Assembly: GCA_018881555.1 (NCBI GenBank)
Contig: JACAXG010000056.1
Coordinates: 941,462 to 1,005,461, forward strand
Direction: 5' to 3'
DNA length: 64,000 nt
Origin: Amblyornis subalaris
Lineage: Eukaryota; Chordata; Aves; Passeriformes; Ptilonorhynchidae
The notes beneath the pieces are model-generated. The model saw only the letters and a list, made by a program, of their open reading frames with translations, ran no database searches and was not told the DNA's origin. Of the stretch, positions 37,135-47,400 are shown one piece after another. Numbering within the stretch: position 1 is the first letter of the stretch; every line of letters begins with the position of its first letter. The position numbers and the translations under genes are program-made.

Positions 37135-38619
37135 ATGTTGTGCAGGCCACTGGCCAGGGGACCAAGCCNAAAGTCCTCAGTGTGACATAGTCAGGCACCT
37201 CTTGTATCAGGGTGGAACTGTGATGGCTTGTGAAATGCTGTGGTTGGTGGTAGTGAAGGTCTAAACAATGATGTGTTGGAATGAACACAACATCAGCTTT
37301 GAAAACACCTTTCTATCCCCCATGCTTGCAGTTGGATGCTGTTGGGATGATTAACTTGAATTTAGGTGGAAGAGAAAACAGATTCTGCTGTCTTAAATAT
37401 AAGCTACTGCCCGTCTTAACTTACTGTATGGGTGAAGCCACTACTGCCTGCACGGNTGAAGTACCTGGGTGTTTCCAGTGTGCTGGAAATGAAGATGAAA
37501 CAGAAGGAACAGCAGTGTGGCTTGTCTGGGTATTTAGGAGAGTGCTTCAATCTGAATTGGAAACAGGAACTTTGGATAGGTGTGTTCTGCGTGCTTCAAA
37601 ACTGGGTCAGGGGTGTCAGAAGAAGGTTTTCTATTGATTCTAAGGGATTTGCCTTTGTATTCTGACCCACAACAATCTCCCTAGAGCTCCTCTCACTACT
37701 CTCACATTTCAGAACAATCCCATTTGTTTTTAACTCCCCCTCCCTGTCCCCATCGCCAGAGCACTCAGCAGTTTATTTAGCAGATGTTGGCCCAAACTTT
37801 CGGAGCAAGAGTAAACAGAGCTAAGGTCAATCTGAGAAACACAGCACCCCAGGAGAGCTGCTGCTTCTCGGTGCTGCTGGCGAGCCTGTCTCCAACTGGA
37901 ACTGGTGGGAATCTGAAAAGATATGGATAGGATTAGTCCCGGCAAGGATAGCAGGTATGTATTGAAAAAAATACCACGCAGAACAAAAGTGTGGAACCTT
38001 AAACATGAACTGGGTGAAACTATACCCTTCTTGTGTTTCCTCCCTTTGAACACCTTGCATTGTGTATTCACAGCCATTACCATATGAATCGATTAAAAAA
38101 CCCCAAACCCAGCATCTTGATAAGAATCCAACTTTGCTCTACCAGTCCATCCTCTAAGGTAACCAGAGCGAGTTCCTTTCACTCCAGCCATTGTTGGCAA
38201 CCCAGATTATGTTCTTCAAAGACTGTCTGTCTCATTCAAACACAAGGTCCATATCTTGACTGAACATTAACGTTACCTGATAGGCCCCATGTCCAGCTCC
38301 ACCTTGCCCTTCCCAGCGAACCAGGCTCTATAGCAGAGTCACAGCATGAGCAGAGGGAATAAAGAGCCTTTGTGCTCCTCCTGGGTCCATCCCCTGGAGC
38401 TGATCAGGCACCAGGATCGATTACCAGGCAGGTAAAGACCTGATAACCTACCAAATCTGTATGAAGACCCCTTTCTGACGACTTCTTCCCGTGATTTGCA
38501 TTTCAGGCCTCCGTCTCATTTTAGAAATGATTTTATCTGGCTTTCACTGTAGTCCAAACTGGAGGAAGTTCACACGAGAAGAGGCAGCAGGGAGAGCATA
38601 AGTTTGTAGGCTACTCCTC

Positions 38620-38940
38620 TAGTACCATACAAATAGAAATTAAGGCCATAATCTGTTAGTTAATGTGCAGCAATGTTTAGTTCAATTCCTCTGCTCCACA
38701 AGTACTAGGAATTAGCATTCACTTACCATCCCATTACCAAATTAAATCAATTTGCAAATACATAAAATTAAATTGAACAATTTACTAGGGTTGCAAAACA
38801 AAGAATTGAAGAAAATATCCTTTTCTGCCTTAATTCAGCTCATATGTGAATATGCCAAATAATAGAATTTCTAATTAGATGTTCTCCTACTATTTTTCTC
38901 TCATAAGAATAGAGTTATATNTCCCAAGCTTTAGAAGGTC
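38620..38940. promoter_or_regulatory. Candidate conserved element, homeodomain/POU-rich
   Basis: A strongly AT-rich, CpG-free block containing the palindromic octamer-like ATTTGCAAAT (38750-38759), TAATTAG (38872-38878), a CATATG E-box (38841-38846) and repeated TTAAATT/AATTGAA cores. The concentration of distinct developmental-factor motifs is the reason for the call. Conservation must be shown by alignment. Confidence 0.3.
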
Positions 38941-39140
38941 TTAGCCCAAACGATTCTGTGTGGCAAAATTACGAGCAATTAAAGTTTTGTCTTCATCAAT
39001 TTTAGCAATTTGTTGATTCTTACCACAACCACAGGGATTTGTGGTAGCTTTTATGTACGGAAGTGCCATATGTAACTCCTCAGTTTCTTTTGTTTGGGAT
39101 AGCAATAGCCCTTGAAGAAATTTTGTATAGAAAGGGTGGG

Positions 39141-39202
39141 TTTTTTTAAAAAATGCCATTTCTTTTAAAAAATGCCACTTCGATTAAAAAAATGCTGGTT
39201 CT
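39141..39202. repeat. Three-copy 'TTTTAAAAAATGCC' tandem repeat
   Basis: Three consecutive copies of a ~20-bp unit read T-run, A-run, then 'atgccatttc', 'atgccacttc' and 'atgctggttc'. The third copy has diverged most. Confidence 0.85.
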
Positions 39203-40456
39203 TTTCTTATGGATTTATGGTGATGAATTTTGTTCAGTGCCTCTTGTCTCTCTGCAAAGTTGGTGCATGGTGGCTCCTAGAAATGGGTGTGGTTTGTGCA
39301 AGGGGCTGTGAAAGTGGGACTGTGTTCCATGCTGTCTGTGTCCNTGTGTACTGCAGGATGCCTGCCAAAATACGTGAGAGAACTCCAGGAAATTTTCTCC
39401 TATTTTCTGTGTTTGGGAAGTGACCCAACAGGCCCCAAAGCTCTTATTGCTGCATTACAGGAACTGTGAGGTGAAGCCTTTCTTGCCTAAATCCAACAAT
39501 TATAAACAAGCCACTTAGCCAAAACATAAAAGATGGTGCAAATGGAAGTATGCTTTCCCTTAGGGTTTTCCATCACAGGGTCTGTTTCCCTGACATCCAG
39601 CCCTGGGATGGGTGGATGACATCCAGCCTGCTCTTTTGTGAGCGATTCCTACGGGAGGTCTGAGGAATTTTGAAGCTGTCAGGCTGTAATACCCTGGGTT
39701 TAGCTTTTTCGAGAAAGCACACTGTTTTCCAGAGAGCCAAGCCAGATTGCTGGTTTAAAGCTGCTACATTTCACCAAAAGAATGCTGATTATTTCACAGT
39801 CATGCGAGCGCCTGACCGGTAAAACGTGTGGGCAGTCTGTCCACTTTTTTTTTCCCCCCCCTGTTTTTTCACCGATTTGGCTTCTTAATACAATGCCTGA
39901 AGATCTTTTGAAAGGGCCAGAAAAATCTGCTGACGGCTCCCGCAGCTGATTTGACCCAGAGCGCCTGCTTGGCTGAGCAGAAAGATGACACTGCAGCAAA
40001 AATGTTACTTTAAGGGAAAAGAAAACAGGCGCAATGCTCCTGCCATTGTTCCCAGCCTCTGTTCTGGTGCCAAGCTCTGCACTTAGGAAAACACAGAGGT
40101 ACCAGGTTTTAACCTTTCCCCTGCTTCCCGCAGGTGTTATCTTTTGCTCTGAATAGGCAGGATGAGGTCCGCAAATCACATTCAAGCCTCTAGCAGCCCT
40201 GCTGGCTATGAAAAGACAACTTTTAGTGGGTTTCGTAGGGAGGAGCTTAACAAGATTTTCAGCAAAAAGACTCATTTGCTCAATTTTATTCTTTCTAGGT
40301 TTCGGTGTAACAGTGGGTGAAGGCACTGGTGTCTTCTCCTCCAGCACTGAAAGTTAATCGAAGTAGCTTAATGTTGGGATATCCAGCCTATGATGAATAG
40401 CAGGCAGGTATCTCTCTGATGTCTGATGTAATTGTATTTTTCATTGACAAAGGAGT

Positions 40457-40479
40457 AAAAAAAAAAAAAAAAAAAAAAA
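40457..40479. repeat. Poly(A) tract, 23 bp
   Basis: Uninterrupted run of 23 A. No polyadenylation signal or recognisable retrocopy precedes it on the plus strand, so I treat it as a simple homopolymer. Confidence 0.95.
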
Positions 40480-41261
40480 TCTGAAATGGCTCTGGTGAGG
40501 CTCCCATTTAAATAGTTATTGTTTTAAGTGAAAATGGTTTGTGGAAGGAGAGCAAAGTGCTCTGACTTCAAAGCTTGTCATTGTAAAGAAATCTGATGGT
40601 GAGTGGTCACGCATACCTGAACGTCACTCCTACTGCAGCAAAGCCAGAAGTNCTGGCAAGCAGCCTGGTCATGTTCCCGTTGCAGGCGGGGTGAGAGATC
40701 CTCAGCTGGTGTAAATCACAATAGCTGGGTGTAAGTTGGAGATTTCTTTTCTAAAAACGTATTGACTGCANTGGGGGCTGGATCGAGCCCCTTACAAGCC
40801 CCTGGGAGCTTCTTAAAACCTCCTGATCCTATTATTTGTTCAAATCTTAGAGGAACCCTTTGAGCCCAAGAAAATTTGGTACAGGTATGANCAGGACCTG
40901 CTGTGTTTTTTGCATTATTTCAGGCTGCCTTGCCATCCTGTTGCTCTTCACAGGACACTGATAACTGCCCAAATGGACTATTTGTGCCCCTCGTATCTGC
41001 TGCAAGAAACTGAAGCTGCTCCTTTAGCCCTGCTGAATAGTTCTTTTTTGGATCTACCATCCACATTCCTGTAACTCAGCTGGGTGCCATNCTAGGCCAT
41101 TGGGACAGAACAATCAGAGTCCAGCAATGTGTCTGCCTGTAATATCTGAGCAGTCTTCGTGTTCAGCTTAAATATGCAGACCACAAACTGTTTTTTTTCC
41201 TAAAAGCACACACAAGGTAACAGGCATGCACACTCCCACCCTGCAGGTCAGGTAGTTCCAT

Positions 41262-41297
41262 CATGCAGGGATGATGCATTTTGCAGGGATAATGCAG
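41262..41297. repeat. Short 'ATGCAGGGAT' tandem repeat
   Basis: 'Atgcagggatgatgcattttgcagggataatgcag' holds two to three overlapping copies of a 'tgcaggga' block. Too short to assign to a family. Confidence 0.6.
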
Positions 41298-42684
41298 CAG
41301 TGATGACAAATGGATGCCTCTAAGAATTTAGAGAGTGCCTGGAAGGCAGGCAGATTATCTCAGAAGCACCTCAAGCTAATCCTGCTGAAGAAAACCAGTT
41401 TTTCTTAGCCTCTAATCTCCCTGCTGAAAGTAGGGTGGATTTGGTGTGCCTTGTTTTCGAAGAAGTGGGAAATAAAATGACATACAAACCAGCAGTTCCA
41501 GTCTGGAGATGGTTTGTTTGTCATTGGGTGTAGAAAAATTGGAAGACATTTAACATTCATTGACCAGTAGTCATTTTTAGTGTGAATATCCCCCTGTGCA
41601 CTTGGAAATGGTAGGTGTTGATGAACATCCACTGCCACAAGCAGTGCTCAGNGCTTGTGTCAGCAAGGGCACTGTGTGTTATTCTGCACTGGTCAGGCTT
41701 TATGAGAAGTTGGAAATNATTCAAACTTTGCTTCTTGGCCTCTGTTTTGAGCACAGTGTCAACAGAAGTGTCAGTAGTGATGTGCACCCAGCTGGGAAGA
41801 TGCTACAGGAGGAGCTGTTATTATGGCTGCCCAAAGGATTGCAGATCTATCTTCCACTGCTTTTCCAAGATGAAAAAAAATCCTACTGTTCTGCACTGGA
41901 ACAAACCCAAAATGTTTCACTNTATTTTCCCCCACAGGATGGAATGTCAACAAAATGTCCCTTTTGGCCTGAAAATCTTGACCTCTTCCATTCCTCCTGG
42001 CCACTGCACGAGTCCTCTAAAAGATGCAGTTATTTATCCCTGCTTCTTCAGGAACAACTCCCCGAGGTCATCCTGGCAGTAGGAAGTTCAGCTATGCCTG
42101 TGCAGCGTGTCCTGGATCCCAGTGACCTCTCCTCTGGTAGCAGCGATGCCTTCCCACATGAAGCTGTAGCTCAGTTTTTGCCAGGATTCTCCTTTTTTGT
42201 AGATGAACCCATTAACTGTCACTTAAACACCCCCCCCACCCCCCATCTGCAAATCATAGTTTAAATAAACATCAAGCTATTTCCCACCCTCTAAAATAAA
42301 CCTTCTAGGCACTCTAGCTGGCACATTCAGGGTTGTTTTCGCCCTTGCTGGTTTTGTTGTCAGGTCATGCTAACCTGACCATAAATGTATATTTTAGTGG
42401 AAGGAAACATGGGGCTGATTCTTCAGCTAAGGTTCAAGGCCNAGTTACAATTGATTAACTGCATGCATTTACTTTAAACAGGCATCTGTGACTTTTTAAA
42501 GTGACNCCATACCTAAGGAAACAGTTTCAAGAAACAAGACAGGCTTGGACCAACCTGTTGGGGTGGGGGGAGTGGAAAAGAAGAGAAAAAAAGGCATAAG
42601 CTGCGCTCGTACAAGGCTCTTTGGTAATGATGTTACCTAGGATTGTTCTGGTGCTTTCCCTTAGGGAAAATCTAGCCACTTACC

Positions 42685-42706
42685 AAAAAAAAAAAAAAAA
42701 AAAAAA
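42685..42706. repeat. Poly(A) tract, 22 bp
   Basis: Run of 22 A, about 20 bp before the MIR-like relic. The relic is in reverse orientation, so this run is not its tail. Confidence 0.95.
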
Positions 42707-42726
42707 GATAAATACCACCCTCTCAA

Positions 42727-42845
42727 TTATACAGATGGAGAAATGGGGCAGAGAAAGATGAAAGGGCTTTGGCCTATTCATCCCACCAGGAAAACAACAA
42801 CATCCAGGTCAGCCAAGTCCCCGTCTTTACACTTTGGTCCTTAAG
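42727..42845 (-). repeat. MIR-like SINE relic
   Basis: Reads as a reverse-complement MIR: 'tacagatggagaaatggggcagagaaagatgaaaggg' parallels the MIR 'tacagatgaggaaactgaggcacagagaggttaag' block. Further on, 'gtcagccaagtccccgtctttacactttggtcctta' parallels the part around the internal promoter. MIR copies are known as ancient low-copy relics in bird genomes. The match is partial and judged by eye. Confidence 0.55.
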
Positions 42846-44467
42846 CTGTGGCTTTCTAACCACCTTGCACCTGTGTAAATAGGGAGGCAGGTGCAAAGTC
42901 CCTTGTATCTGTGGTAGCTGTAGTGCACTGAGACGTCCTCAGAGGGTGGCTGAACAATGTCACTGTCCTTCCTTACCTATGTTGCTTGCCCCAGACAGCA
43001 TGGCTTGTGCGCTCCCTGGGCAGGAGGCATTGCTCTGGCAGTGTGAATGCGTGTAGTCAGCACCAGAGATTTCATGCTCTGTCTCTTGAAATCCAATATG
43101 AAGCAGTTGCCTTNTCTCCATCCCACAGGCTCATTACACAGCTCCGTGTGTGGCCTCTCCCCATAATTAACCTGAGGGGGTTACTTTCCTTTTCTAATTT
43201 GTAGGAAGTGGCTCATGACATCTGTTGCAGCCCTGAGGCTCCTTCCTGCAAACCTTTANCTGGTTCTCATTGAAAGAAAAGGCAACACAAAGAGGTGTAA
43301 CAATTAACCGAGTTGAGTCCTGGCTTTGGAAATAGCATCTTTCAACTGCTCAATAAAAATCTACTGAGAGCAGAGGACGGTGAATATTTTTTTTAAAGGG
43401 AACCATGGACTTAAACCTNATGACTAAGTATCTTCATTTCTCTTCTTGTTAACACTTCAGGGAAAAACTAACGAACAGCAAAACCAACCAACCTAAAAAG
43501 AGTTTTAACGCGTTTTGGTTTTTTATTCTGTTTGTTTCATGGTACAAAGTTACAATAGCCTTCTTCCTCACAGTTCACCCCTTCTCCTTTGCAGATTTGC
43601 ACTTACCTGTTGCGTCTTGCCTTAACTGGGGCTTGGCACTGCAGGGAGCTCCCCTGTAAATGCCACTATAGAGTTTGGTGCTAAAACTTACGACTTTTGG
43701 AAGTAAGAAACATCTTTCCTAGATTCTAAAGGCAAAAGAGATCATTTGGATTCTCTTATTACAAGTAAGCTTTTCAGGTTTTCCATTGTATTTTGGAGTT
43801 AGGCGGTGTTTCGGCAAGGAAAAATCCCAAAAGAGACAGAAAGGTGTGCCAAGCTGTTCTATGGGAGGAAAATCACTGGGGTGGGTGGGAAGCTGGTTCT
43901 CACCAGCCAAGCGNGTTTGAGGTGACACTCTCCCTATCTCACTTCTTGGAGCTCTTTATTATTATTATAAAGTCAATATTCCTCAGGGCATAAAGAGAGG
44001 AAAGCTGTACAGGTGCATCTCTGTGTGCACTAGAGCTGTGAGAAAATATGTAAGTCTTATTCTCACTGATTTATTACAGGGCTTGAAATGAGGTTTTTGT
44101 GATCTAGGCTGTGGCTGTTCTGGGAAACATAAATTTCCATCCTAGACCTAAAACATTTTTTACAGTAGATCAATTTTGATATACTTTCATCCCAAACTTG
44201 TACTTCCCTTCAAATTGGCATCCTCCGGCTGAAACGCAGGCAGCTGGAAAATGGTTGCGCTGTAATCTCATCCAACCTCTTGCGTAACGTGCCTCCCAGA
44301 ATCTCTCATGGTCCTTTCTGCAGCGTTTCTGTGGGGCACAGAGCACGAGTTGTATGTAGATAAAAACCCTTTTAGGAAGCTGCCTACCCTGTGTGTGCAG
44401 CAGGCAGTTGTAGTGTGAGTCAGGCAGCTCTGACCTCTGCGAGGGCTGGCGATACCTTAAGAGCAGT

Positions 44468-44495
<28 letters not shown>
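44468..44495. repeat. (TG)14 microsatellite
   Basis: Uninterrupted TG dinucleotide repeat of about 14 units. Probably length-polymorphic. The minus-strand frames that read it as His-Thr repeats are artefacts. Confidence 0.97.
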
Positions 44496-44498
<3 letters not shown>

Positions 44499-47400
44499 CC
44501 GTAACAGCCACTGAATGGAAAAGGCTTTGAAGTTCCTGGCTGGCTGAGGAGCAAAAGTCCCTTCGTCTTTCAGCACCAGTGGCCCTTGCCAGGCCATCCG
44601 GCGCTCCTGAAAACCCCGTCCCTGTTCCTGGTTGTGAGCGTGGGGAAGATGACTGATAATCAAAGTGCCGTTTGCCTCTTGCTCTCTGTGAGNGAGGTTG
44701 GTCCTGCTGGGACTCCTAGCTGGGTAAGGGCTTTTCAGGTTGGTGATTATTGCTGGAGAGTTTTGCAGGAAAGGAATCCTCTCTTGCATGTGCTGAACTG
44801 CCGTGTGAGGGCTTGCAGGTGAATGATGCCTGGAGGTTTGAGTTTTGTGGAGCACTGCATGCCAACTTGGTCAAATTGTGGCTCTTCCTCTGGATCAGTT
44901 TCAGATCGAAGAACAGGGACCCTGCAGAGCTGAGTGCAATCCAAAATCCTGTGTGATGAACCCAGGTCTAAACCCTGTTGTCTCCTGACTGTTTAGCTGA
45001 TAGAGGTGAACTGTGCCCTGCCACATCCAGGCCATCAAGTTGTCCTCTTGAGAATGGACCTGTGCCCCCACCCTGCTCCCTGTGCACTGGGATAATAGCA
45101 GCAATATCCCTATGTGGCCCTTGGCTCCCCGTGAGTAGGGCTGGATCCGGACCTGGGGTACAACATATGTCAGGAAAGAAACATTTCTCCTCACAACACT
45201 GCACAACTACAAGGGCCCTTTTAGTTTTAACACTATGTGTTTGAAAAGCCTCCTTGGCAAAGAGCTGAATGGCCCCATGAGCTGTATGAAGGAGAAACGT
45301 ATTTGGCAGGAAATATATGGCTCTGTTAATAAATAACAAGGATTATGTGAATGCTGTATAGGGGGCTACAGCAGGACCAGGCTGTGTGGACACAGAGTTG
45401 AGGGTTCTGTTCCAAGAGAAGGGAGGCTTTTGTGTGGGATGGTGATGTGGGGGTGTATCAAAATGTGTAATGTATTTCTTGGTTAAAAACTGATGAGCAG
45501 GAGGTTGCTGAGCTGACTCTTACAGAGAACAGTAATAGTAAACACATCACTTGGAGCCATGGGAGCCTGGACTCTGCAGATACATGGGTGAAAGGGCTCG
45601 AGGAGGAAGGGGAATCCCTGCCACATCCCCCAGCACATGTCATACTTTGCTTTGTAAACATCAGAAAATTGTTTTGTGAGTTCCTCCAGAAGTGCTGCTT
45701 GCTTATGTAGGAGAGGAGAGGGGTGAAGGGTCAGGGGACAGTAAAAAGTAGAGTTGATGTGTTGTCTTCGAGTGACCTGTGACAGCTTTAGCCACTAAAG
45801 CCCTGACCTGCCCGAGTGCTGATTTGTTGATCTCGAGTTCACACTGCAGTGGCNGTGTCAGTACAGTGGGACTCTTGCTAGAGGAGCTGTACTCGTCAGA
45901 ATTGTTCTGACATTANCTTGTTACGTCCCTAGTACAAAATACTTCTTCCACTGCCCATCGCATTCAATCTCAGGTTACTTTACAGGCACTAGAATGATGT
46001 TGTGGTGAGATAGAGATTTAGATTTAAACCTAACTCATATGGAAGAAATAACACTAAGAAGTTGAGTTCCAAGCNTTCAAACTCACATGTTTAATGATAG
46101 ATGCTTAAATTTGCACAGACACCTAAATGTGTTGCCCCATCCTGATCTGTGAAGGCTGTTAAGTGATTGTAATTCTATTAATTTAATGCAAATTTAACAG
46201 GCAGGCATCCTCTGCTACTTGCTGAGAGCCGTCTCCTCCACAGAGGGAACAGAGGCTCAAAATTATTACAGAAAACCTCTGATTTCATCCTAGCCAAGTC
46301 TTGCAGCAGACCATAAAGCTGTAATGTTGCCCTTCCCAGAACCATGACTCAGTCTCAAATTCTCAAGAGGATATTAAGGTATTTAAAAATTCNCATTTAG
46401 GCACTGGTTACTTGTTTTCTGGTTAAGCGTTGAAGTTCTCAAGCTTTCCACAAGCTTGTCAGCACAACAGCTAAAAAATTNCTTAAGGTTCATCCTTTTG
46501 TGTTACCCCATGACTCTAGAAGCTGGGACTGCATGAAGACATACTAANTATCATTAACTCAGGATAAAAAGAGCACAGTTGGCATCTTGGANAGTTTTAC
46601 ATAAGCCCTAACATTACAAGCCTGGCTCTGCTCTTGTAAACTATGGGCTACAAGTAGCACCTTCATGTTCAGTTGCATTTTTTCAGGAATTTTTTAAAGT
46701 CAGCACAGCCGAGGGAGGGTGAGGTCGCTCCTCCTCCGCTTTGTGCCCCCATCAACAATAAAAGCATGTAAGCATCGATTCCAGATTTTTCTTTAATTGG
46801 GTGAGGTGGTTTGCAGAGAACCAGCTGTTTTTCCTCCTCCCCNGAGAAGCTTTTGGGCTGACGCAAGCCAGCAGCAGGGCAGGTGGATAGACGTGGGAGG
46901 GAGGTGGGAAGGGAGAGCAGGCGCTGGGTCTCGCACCTCCCCAAACCGAACCACGCGTCTGTCACTGCCAGGTCTCGAAGAGCACGGCTCAGGGAGCAGT
47001 TGACATGGGTTAAGCACTGCAAGAGCAGCACAAGTGCTGTGGCACTGTGTGTCTCAGCTGTTTGCACGAGTCCAGTCCAGGGTCCCCCTGGAGGCACCCG
47101 CATCACACCCCTCAAGGCTCGCCAGCGGTAGCGAATGGGCCTTTATCACCCCGAAATCAAAGCGTGGCTGTGCAATAACCACAGAGCTTGGCCCTGGCTA
47201 AGCCCGTGGTGGTTGGTAATGAAATTCAGGGAATTCCAGACACAAGCACTTCTTCATCTCCCTCTGCTTTTATCTGGATGACGGAAGCAATCTGTGCAGG
47301 GGAATGGAAGATCCTGGAGGCCGTGCAGATAACTCGCTGCTCAGGGCGGCCTCCCAGGTGCTCACAGAAGGGAGGTCACTTTGCAGTGGTTTCACTTTCC

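Noticed and set aside
41640..41760. Possible sense-strand remnant of an old CR1 body
   Set aside because: Only scattered similarity to the CR1 'ctctggtgaggcc...ggaatactg...gttctgggcc' region; could be chance.
44457..44855. 132-codon minus-strand ORF ending in His-Thr repeats
   Set aside because: Runs through the TG microsatellite; the remainder has no recognisable domain.
46080..46480. Resemblance to an ancient 'ttaggcacctaaat' repeat
   Set aside because: Only short words match; not enough order to assign a family.
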